Shown here one piece after another: positions 58,014 through 64,000 of a DNA stretch of 64,000 bases (positions within the stretch are counted from its first letter, which is position 1; each line of letters opens with the position of its first letter). The notes under the pieces are model-generated. The model had not been told where the DNA came from and ran no database searches. It saw only the letters and a program-made list of their open reading frames with translations. Made by a program: the position numbers and the translations under genes. This DNA is from Siansivirga zeaxanthinifaciens CC-SAMT-1 (lineage in GTDB: Bacteria; Bacteroidota; Bacteroidia; Flavobacteriales; Flavobacteriaceae): assembly GCF_000941055.1 (NCBI RefSeq), contig NZ_CP007202.1, positions 2,960,437-3,024,436 on the forward strand, read 5' to 3'.

Positions 58014-59891
58014 CTATTTAATAATAAGTTTTGAGTAATAAAACCTGTTATCATCTGTACCCACTTTGATAAGATATAGACCAGATTTAAAAACACCGTT
58101 ATTCTTTACCAATAGGTTATCATTAGTTACTTTAAAATAAACCAACTTCCCAAAAACATCATAAATGTTTACTGTTACTTTTCCGAGTTTTTTAAACTCA
58201 AGGCTAAACTCATGTTCAGCCGGATTTGGATGAAGTTTGACAAAAGTTGTATTTTTTACAAAATCATCTGTACTAAGTGGATTTGTTGTTCTACGTTCTA
58301 ATTGAGCCAAAAATAAATCTGGTTGAGCTATCCACTCTCCAACACCCGAAACTTCGACTAATTGACTATTTACTTTGTCTATTGGTGAACTTTGTTTACG
58401 AGCACCTTCAACCCCTATGTAATTTAAATAACTAAATCCATCTGTTTCAGCAGGTTCTATTTCGATATCAGGAACTATATTTTTATAGGTAATCCCCCAA
58501 TAAGTATTTCTAAAACCGCAATTAGGACCTCTTTCTCTGCCTGGAACACCTATCTGATTAGAACCACTATTCCACCACATACGCTCTGGTCTGCCAAGAT
58601 CTATATTTGTCCAAAGATTGGCGTATGGAAAATTTCTATGATTATCAAAAGCAATCGCCACTCCTTTACCCTTTCGAAAAACATTAAAAGCAGCCGTGCC
58701 TTCTACAGTTAATTCGTGCCAATGAATTTCTTTAAACTCAAAATCTTCAAAAAGATTATAATACCCTTGATACACTTCCAACGGATGATGCCCACCCCCA
58801 GCTTGTTGTTTCATTCTATAAATAAATGTACTCTTTGGTTCAACTGGTGGTAAGGGTATGTTTCTTTTTTCATCCCGTATTACAACACCACTTATTGTAT
58901 TATAACAACTTTTTCCACGAATGCTAATGCCATACTCTAAGTCTACTAATTCAACATTTCTTACCCAACAATTAATTACTTGATTTAATTGTAAAATCTT
59001 GAATCCTCTGTATATATTATGTACAAAAGCTTCACTATTATTACAAACAAATGAAATATTTTCTATACCCATTTCTGAAATGGTCGTATCCATATTCATT
59101 TTCCTAATGTAAGGAGACCAAGTTGTTCTAACCTCTATAGGTAATGGTCTATCAAATGTAATCGTATTACCATTTACTGCTGTTACGTATGCATACCAGG
59201 TAAATATGGTAGGATAAATAGAAAGATCTTTGGTGCTAGCACCAATAGCATCAATATTACCAAATAAGTAACTTGATAAAGATTCATCTGCAGGATCTTT
59301 TTGTTCTAATTGAATAAAATCACCCACACTCAGTGTGTTTCCAGCTGTAACATTAAACTGATTTAAACCTTGTGAAACATCAGATTGTACACTTCCAATA
59401 TTAATGCGTTTAAAACTACCACTCATACTTATATGATATCCAGTTGTAGAAGATGTTGCGTCTGGAAAATAAAATGTAGTTAGAGGCTTTCCATTTAAAT
59501 CAACTTCACCTCTAAGAACAACACCAGATATATTTAATAACAATGGGTTGTCAATAACCCAGGTTCCCTTTGGAATGAAAATAGCCCCACGTTGATTTCT
59601 AGGCAGAGAAGCTTGCTGGTTAATTAAACTTTGTATAGCAGCACTATCATCAATAGCATCGTTAGGTATTGCTCCTGTTGTGCTAAGATTAGAAACTATG
59701 GGAATATCTGGCAAAGGTTCATTTGATGATTTATATCCTGCATAAGAAAAATCAGGAAGTCGTCCAGCTGGATCCCAATTAACACCATTAGCCCCCCATA
59801 AGGAACTCTCTTTTACTTGAGATTGAGCCAAAAATACTGTTCCAAAAACAAATAGTAAAAGACTTAAATATTTAATTGTTTTATATTTCAT
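58014..59891 (-). CDS. T9SS-secreted right-handed beta-helix protein (pectate-lyase-like, DUF4955 type)
   Basis: 625 residues. Sec signal VFGTVFLAQSQ, then SLWGANGVNWDPAGRLPDFS, DDSAAIQSLINQQ and RGAIFIPKGTWVID, a start typical of Pectate_lyase_3 and DUF4955 beta-helices. The middle holds helix rungs (NCWVRNVELVDLEYGISIRG, KSCYNTISGVVIRDE) and HHPLEVYQGYYNLFEDFEF, EIHWHELTVEGTAAFNVF, a His-rich surface. The last about 75 residues are a type A T9SS sorting domain (LHPNPAEHEFSLEF ... KSGLYLIKV), so it is exported to the cell surface or medium. It is the only gene in the window with such a tail and so the likely extracellular first-attack enzyme. Lyase or hydrolase activity is not settled. Nothing gene-like was seen in 59892-60079. 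Confidence 0.85.
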   Translation of the reverse strand: MKYKTIKYLSLLLFVFGTVFLAQSQVKESSLWGANGVNWDPAGRLPDFSYAGYKSSNEPLPDIPIVSNLSTTGAIPNDAIDDSAAIQSLINQQASLPRNQRGAIFIPKGTWVIDNPLLLNISGVVLRGEVDLNGKPLTTFYFPDATSSTTGYHISMSGSFKRINIGSVQSDVSQGLNQFNVTAGNTLSVGDFIQLEQKDPADESLSSYLFGNIDAIGASTKDLSIYPTIFTWYAYVTAVNGNTITFDRPLPIEVRTTWSPYIRKMNMDTTISEMGIENISFVCNNSEAFVHNIYRGFKILQLNQVINCWVRNVELVDLEYGISIRGKSCYNTISGVVIRDEKRNIPLPPVEPKSTFIYRMKQQAGGGHHPLEVYQGYYNLFEDFEFKEIHWHELTVEGTAAFNVFRKGKGVAIAFDNHRNFPYANLWTNIDLGRPERMWWNSGSNQIGVPGRERGPNCGFRNTYWGITYKNIVPDIEIEPAETDGFSYLNYIGVEGARKQSSPIDKVNSQLVEVSGVGEWIAQPDLFLAQLERRTTNPLSTDDFVKNTTFVKLHPNPAEHEFSLEFKKLGKVTVNIYDVFGKLVYFKVTNDNLLVKNNGVFKSGLYLIKVGTDDNRFYYSKLIIK

Positions 59892-60117
59892 AATTAATAG
59901 TTTTCTGTTTATAATTGTTTAAATAAGGGTATTCTAATAGTTATTTTAGTTTAAAATATTGTAGCCATTTGGGTAAAAATTGTTATTTCTATACTCGTTA
60001 TCTCATTATTTATCGAAATGTATTTATATGATGTCTTATACAGGACAAACTGATATTAATTCATAACCAAAATACTATCTCAAGAAATCCGCACTTATCC
60101 CTGATTGAACATTTCAT

Positions 60118-60290
60118 CTAATGTTACTGTTTTTTTCAAAACCCACCCAAGTGTTGGCATATCCATTTTTTTGTTTTCATACCCATTGAGCATCTTCTAA
60201 ATTTGATGTTTGAGTAAAACTAAATGATGCTTAAAGTGCTAAGCTAAAAATTAAACTAACTTGTACTATTCCTCTATTTTTGTAATCCAT
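60118..60290 (-). pseudogene. Decayed N-terminal relic of a GH78-like rhamnosidase
   Basis: On the minus strand from ATG 60290 the frame reads MDYKNRGIVQVSLIFSLAL*, then ASFSFTQTSNLEDAQWV* and KQKNGYANTWVGFEKN. This lines up with the SFSFSQTPNWQGAQWIWQQE DGPSNTWMSFRKT region of 55540..57918, broken by two in-frame stops. Weak similarity continues to about 60080 (NVQSGISADF against TVEANISVDS). No later part of the gene is present. It still lies below promoter copy C, so a once-functional unit was lost. Most of its length is gone by deletion. Confidence 0.75.
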
Positions 60291-60325
60291 AATATTTTTT
60301 TAAGCACTAATTATCTTTTATTCGA

Positions 60326-60366
60326 TAAATTTAAAACAAGTATTTACGTATTTTATCCTGTACTGT
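60326..60366 (-). promoter_or_regulatory. PUL promoter module copy C (ACAGTACAGGA, 22 nt, TAAATTTA)
   Basis: On the minus strand ACAGTACAGGA (60366-60356, identical to copy A) is followed after exactly 22 nt by TAAATTTA (60333-60326), one base from the TAnnTTTG box. It sits 36 bp before the ATG of the dead GH78-like relic. It shows the module once drove a rhamnosidase gene as well as the S1_7 sulfatases; it may now drive the T9SS gene at 58014. Confidence 0.6.
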
Positions 60367-60828
60367 CACGCATATAATAAGCAGACTATAAACTCTCAAA
60401 ACAATTATCAATAATATTTTAATAACTTAAAGTTAAATTGAAGTAATTAAACAAATAATTATACACCTAAGTTTATAATAACAAATTCTAATAGTATAGG
60501 TTTAATGGCTTTTATTCTTTACTTTTTTTTGTTTTATAATCAAACCCAATAGTAAACTAAGTCATTTATTCTTATTTGTATCTTTCGTAAATGCTTTATA
60601 ATATATAAAAAACATTTTTATAGTAATGGCAACTTATATGTAGCTTTTTTTTAACTAACTGGAATCTTTAGTTTGAAATTACGTACCTAACGTAATCTAT
60701 TTTTTTCGAGAATAAAATGCTATTAACTAAAACAAAATCAGTGATTTTTAATGAATTTAGTTATCATTATTTTGTGATTTATCTGGTTTAAAAAAGACAG
60801 ACAAACATATTTAACAGTATACAAAAGC
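60367..60828. other. 462-bp AT-rich gap without a gene
   Basis: No supported ORF. A perfect inverted repeat ATTACGT-ACCTA-ACGTAAT (60678-60696) is followed by a T-run on the plus strand; the minus-strand sulfatase ends at 60829, so it does not fit a terminator for that gene. It may be an operator or chance. Confidence 0.5.
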
Positions 60829-62529
60829 CTAATTAGCACCTGCAGCAACGTTTCCCCCTTCGTTATAAATTTTCAACAAATTAACGAAAGGAACATCATG
60901 AACATCTTCCTCTGTTTTATAATTGGGGTTTAATTTTGGCCAATATGCTGCTTTTACATTTTTTTTTGACCAAACCATTAATTTATCAAATAACCTATTA
61001 GTGAGATCAGGCATTTGTTTTGCAAGATTATTAGTTTCCGAAATATCTGTTTCTATATTAAATAATTTTAAACGACCGTGCCAATCAAAAATTAACTTAT
61101 AGTCCCCTTCACGAATAGCTGAATGTGGTGTTAAACTCAATCCGTCGTATGGATTATTATAAATTACATTAAATGGATAATACCAATAATATGTCTTGCG
61201 TTGATAACTATTTTGTTTGTTATTTACATCACTTAACAAGCCATATAAACTTCTACCATCAATACCATTTTCCTTATTATAATGTATTTCGGGATTATGA
61301 TTTGCCGCTTCTAATAGCGTAGGGAAAATATCATTACAATCTACGACCTGATGACTCCATTTACCTTTTGCAATAGTTCCTTTCCATCTAAAAACTAGAG
61401 GTATCCTAATGCCTCCTTCGTTTAAACAAGCCTTTCCTCCCGTAAGAGGATAATTACTTGTTATTTTTCCATTTGGAGTTACTCTATAATCTATTCCTCC
61501 ATTATCTGACATAAAAACAACTAAGGTATTTTCCTCTAAACCTAATTCTTGTAATTTATTCAAAATCGAACCAACAGAATTATCTAAAGCTTTTATCATT
61601 GCTGCATAATATTCGTTCTTATGGTTATTCCATCCTTTTGTTTTTTTATTTTTAAAATAATTAACATCTTCATTTTTAGCTTCATATGGACCATGAACTG
61701 CAAAATGAGATAGATACAAAAAGAAAGGTTGGTCCTTAGATTTAGATCGCTTTTCGATAAACCGAATAGCTTGCTCGGTCAAATCATCGGTTAAATAATT
61801 CATTCCTGTCTCTTCGCCACTATCACCTAAATAATTATAGTCTTGTGGAGCATTTGGAAATCTTGATTTTGAACGATTGTTCCATATGGACCGCCAGTTA
61901 AGGTATTTTGAAGCACCTGCATCGAACCAAGCAGGGGCTTCGTTAAATCCTTGATCAAAAGGCGTGTAACCTTTGGCACCGTGTCCTCCCAAATGCCACT
62001 TACCTATAAAACAAGAATAATAATCGGAGAGAGCTTCGGGAATAGTCATTTCATCCCATCCGTTGTCTGGTGAAGCTCCCGATGGAAGCGCTGTGTTTGA
62101 ACTTCCATTGAGCCAAGCCATTTCAATTTTAATGTTATCGCCATGATTAATTACATCGTGTGCATAACTACCTAATGGAACAGGTAAATTTTGATTATAG
62201 TAGGTTGCCCTTTCAGGTGTTGCTGTTGTAAAACCAAGCCTTGCAGCATACTTTCCAGTAATTAGGCTTGCACGGGTAGGAGAACATAACTGATTTACAT
62301 AAGCTTGGTCAAAAGCAACACCTTCTGCTACCAAACGGTCAATATTAGGAGTTTCATAATACATTAAATTTTTACTAACACCTAATGTGCGTTCGGCATA
62401 AGCCTGTACATCCATATAACCAAAATCATCGGCTAATATGAATATAATGTTAGGCTTGTGTTTAGCTTTATTATTACTAGAACTAATTAAAGTTATTAAA
62501 ACAACAAATACAAATAGATAAAATCTCAT
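60829..62529 (-). CDS. S1 family sulfatase, paralog of 8847..10559
   Basis: 566 residues with signal peptide MRFYLFVFVVLITLISSS. Cys82 in LCSPTRASLITGKYAARLGF is the formylglycine candidate; FILADDFGYMDVQ and FMSDNGGIDYR hold the metal ligands. It matches the 8847..10559 enzyme over its full length, but its N-terminus lacks the Cys of a lipobox, so this copy should be soluble in the periplasm or secreted while the other is membrane anchored. It stands alone, with 489 bp to the next gene upstream and 462 bp gene-free below. The two copies may serve the same chemistry in different compartments (inference). Confidence 0.9.
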   Translation of the reverse strand: MRFYLFVFVVLITLISSSNNKAKHKPNIIFILADDFGYMDVQAYAERTLGVSKNLMYYETPNIDRLVAEGVAFDQAYVNQLCSPTRASLITGKYAARLGFTTATPERATYYNQNLPVPLGSYAHDVINHGDNIKIEMAWLNGSSNTALPSGASPDNGWDEMTIPEALSDYYSCFIGKWHLGGHGAKGYTPFDQGFNEAPAWFDAGASKYLNWRSIWNNRSKSRFPNAPQDYNYLGDSGEETGMNYLTDDLTEQAIRFIEKRSKSKDQPFFLYLSHFAVHGPYEAKNEDVNYFKNKKTKGWNNHKNEYYAAMIKALDNSVGSILNKLQELGLEENTLVVFMSDNGGIDYRVTPNGKITSNYPLTGGKACLNEGGIRIPLVFRWKGTIAKGKWSHQVVDCNDIFPTLLEAANHNPEIHYNKENGIDGRSLYGLLSDVNNKQNSYQRKTYYWYYPFNVIYNNPYDGLSLTPHSAIREGDYKLIFDWHGRLKLFNIETDISETNNLAKQMPDLTNRLFDKLMVWSKKNVKAAYWPKLNPNYKTEEDVHDVPFVNLLKIYNEGGNVAAGAN

Positions 62530-63018
62530 AATGTGTTTATTTAAATTATGTTTACTAGTAAAATTAGGTAATTTATTTTGGCTCTGTTTATTTTAAAACT
62601 TTATCTTTTTTAACATTTGAACATGATATGGACTAAAATGTAAGTATTTGGCAAATTAATACTTATTATTATAAAATGATGATAAATTAAGTACAATCGA
62701 CTTACCTCCAACTTCCTGTTTTTGCTTTAATTGATTTATTGGTTTTCAGTTTATTATTTGGTGTTCTAGAACCAACTAAAAGACATAATAAAGGGCCTAA
62801 AAAATATTACTGGTTTTGATTTTAATTTATTTTCATTTAAATTTTATGTTAGAATATGCATTGGGCATACCTTTTTAAATTGCTCCCATACCTATTTAAA
62901 ATAAAGATATTAACCTTACAACATTGTCATGAAGGTGTTTTTCTTCAAGAAAACATATTTAACCCCCTGTTTAAATTTAAAATCCTTTATATGTGTCAAA
63001 AAGACAGTTGCCTAGACA
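62530..63018. other. 489-bp gene-free region upstream of the 60829 sulfatase
   Basis: AT-rich, no supported ORF. It contains a 21-bp-spaced direct repeat (62866-62902, listed separately) and the octamer ATGGACTA (62628-62635), which includes the same 7-mer as the AraC-region inverted pair. Both the terminator of the 63019 gene and the promoter of the sulfatase should be here, but neither is clear. Confidence 0.5.
62866..62902. repeat. Tandem direct repeat CATACCTwTTTAAA, 21-bp period
   Basis: CATACCTTTTTAAAT (62866-62880) and CATACCTATTTAAAAT (62887-62902) are nearly identical and offset by 21 bp, two helical turns. This layout is usual for tandem binding of a dimeric or two-headed regulator on one face of DNA. 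It is about 340 bp upstream of the 60829..62529 sulfatase. Confidence 0.4.
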
Positions 63019-64000
63019 TTAATCTTCAAAAACACCATATCTAAATTCAAATTTTTCGAAAGCAAAAGACCCTATTTTTGTATCCACATTAACTTCAGAT
63101 CCAGACTTCCCATCACTACGCGCAGTGGTAGTAACACTTTTCCATTTCGTAAATAAATGTGGGTTTGGATTTTCATAATTTTTATAGGCTTTATATCCTT
63201 CAGGTGTTAATATACGATTTGCAGCTCCTTTATTATCGAAACCACTTTTTACAAAATTCGAGTTGTTTACTAAAAAATTTTGAAGTTTATTATTCTCTTT
63301 TCCGTAAGATTTACTTCTGTAATACAGCGTAGTTCCTACTGGAAATGCAGTAAAGAATGAAACATTTACTGCTTCACTTTCTATATAGTTAATTGATTGA
63401 CTATTGTAATTATAAATTAAAACGTCATACTCGTTTTGAGTTTCATCTTTAGCAAAAATAGCATCCAACTCGTTGGTAGCTGTATTTGGATTTCCGGTTA
63501 TACTAGTTTCATAACGAACCATACCCAACATAGACTTTATCTCTTTAATGCCTTCAGGATCTTCACTACCTATTCCATTTGCCCACCTGTAAATATATTT
63601 TAACCCTTTGCTATTATATTTATAAAACATGTTGGACAAAACCAATTCTACAATGTCTCTATGTGTAGTTTCACAAGTAATTAGCACACCTCTTCCATCT
63701 GCTCCATTCATAGTGGTTACCGTGCTATATTCCATGAGATCTATTGTTGTGTTAGCATTCCATTTTGGATTACTAATAAGGGGCGCGAAACTTTTAGCAT
63801 ACTTGTCTCGCATGTTCCTTGAGCTACTGTCCCCAATTTTAATGTAATCTGAAAGCCCCCAAAAGTCACATTTTACATTATTCGCAAAGTTATAATCTAT
63901 GAGGTCTTCTATAAAGGACGCAAAAGGTTCGCCTTTGTAATTTAACATCTTTCCTGTTTTAAGAAAACCATGTTCTCTAGTATGCAAACCTACTATGGCA
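63019..64000 (-). CDS. Putative clan GH-A-like glycosidase, C-terminal part (5' end outside window)
   Basis: The frame is open to the window edge, so the start is not seen; about 327 codons are visible. The visible part includes KCDFWGLSDYIKIGDSSS, NANTTIDLMEYSTVTTMNGA, ITCETTHRDIVELVLSNMFY, KGLKYIYRWANGIGSEDP and a C-terminal beta-rich region (SFFTAFPVGTTLYYRSKSYG). DLMEYST could be the nucleophile strand of a TIM-barrel glycosidase of the GH39/GH86 type, followed by the small beta-sandwich common after such barrels. I do not recognise the family with certainty. Being next to the sulfatase and beta-helix genes, a role in ulvan backbone or xylose cleavage is possible. Confidence 0.5.
   Translation of the reverse strand, partial: AIVGLHTREHGFLKTGKMLNYKGEPFASFIEDLIDYNFANNVKCDFWGLSDYIKIGDSSSRNMRDKYAKSFAPLISNPKWNANTTIDLMEYSTVTTMNGADGRGVLITCETTHRDIVELVLSNMFYKYNSKGLKYIYRWANGIGSEDPEGIKEIKSMLGMVRYETSITGNPNTATNELDAIFAKDETQNEYDVLIYNYNSQSINYIESEAVNVSFFTAFPVGTTLYYRSKSYGKENNKLQNFLVNNSNFVKSGFDNKGAANRILTPEGYKAYKNYENPNPHLFTKWKSVTTTARSDGKSGSEVNVDTKIGSFAFEKFEFRYGVFED

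Noticed and set aside
60030..60046. ATACAGGACA on the plus strand as a further promoter module copy
   Set aside because: It points the wrong way for the minus-strand genes, has no -7 box at 22 nt, and no plus-strand gene follows.
60678..60696. ATTACGT palindrome as a terminator of the 60829 sulfatase
   Set aside because: The T-run is on the plus strand, opposite to the gene's direction; it does not make a minus-strand terminator.

Overview
The window is AT-rich and reads as marine Flavobacteriia (Bacteroidota), probably Flavobacteriaceae. Evidence for this is a type IX secretion C-terminal domain on one enzyme, many lipoprotein and Sec signal peptides, promoter elements of the Bacteroidota TAnnTTTG type, and the gene content of a polysaccharide utilization locus (PUL). 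Nearly everything lies on the minus strand. The only convincing plus-strand gene is an AraC-type regulator. No tRNA, rRNA, CRISPR array or intact mobile element was seen. No SusC/SusD pair is present in the window.

The locus targets a sulfated, rhamnose-rich, uronate-containing polysaccharide, most likely green-algal ulvan or a related rhamnan. The strongest evidence is a seven-bladed-propeller lyase (30679..32046) whose His95/His115/Tyr160/Arg176 keep exactly the spacing I recall for the catalytic residues of the PL25 ulvan lyase PLSV_3936. A GH88 unsaturated glucuronyl hydrolase, ten S1 sulfatases (one broken), seven or more alpha-L-rhamnosidase-type genes (GH78 and GH106), a GH2 carrying the NxK beta-glucuronidase motif and an L-rhamnose/H+ symporter (RhaT) fit that reading.

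Layout in the direction of transcription (high to low coordinates). (1) 64000-58000: a partial putative glycosidase, a sulfatase, a decayed GH78-like remnant, and a T9SS-secreted beta-helix protein. (2) 57918-41954: GH78-like tandem paralogs (two intact, one with an in-frame stop), a GH106, a sulfatase, a LacZ-type GH2 and an N-terminal GH78 fragment. (3) 41363-28528: an apparent operon GH78 - GH106 - GH2 - PL25 - DUF1961 - sulfatase, ending in a tiny Tat-signal gene relic. (4) 28266-27127: the AraC regulator, divergent from a transporter. (5) 27126-16276: a tight operon of MFS sugar porter, DUF5107-TPR protein, a GH78N-GH59 fusion, a Tat-exported toroid-like protein and a GH2 beta-glucuronidase-like enzyme. 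(6) 16095-5222: S1_7 sulfatase, GH88, three more sulfatases, GH106. (7) 5072-1: three sulfatases (one interrupted) and RhaT.

Working model: the lyase and beta-helix enzyme cut the polymer, sulfatases desulfate rhamnose and uronate residues, GH88 removes the unsaturated uronate left by the lyase, GH78/GH106 release L-rhamnose, GH2/GH59 enzymes trim other sugars, and RhaT and the MFS porter import the monosaccharides.

Three signals go beyond this description. A promoter module (ACAGTACAGGA, exactly 22 nt, then TAAATTTG or a one-base variant) occurs upstream of two S1_7 sulfatases and one dead GH78-like remnant. Five genes show different stages of decay, including two full-length frames each broken by a single in-frame TAA. 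There are also unusual fusions (GH78 N-terminal domain with GH59, and GH106 with two DUF3395-like inserts).
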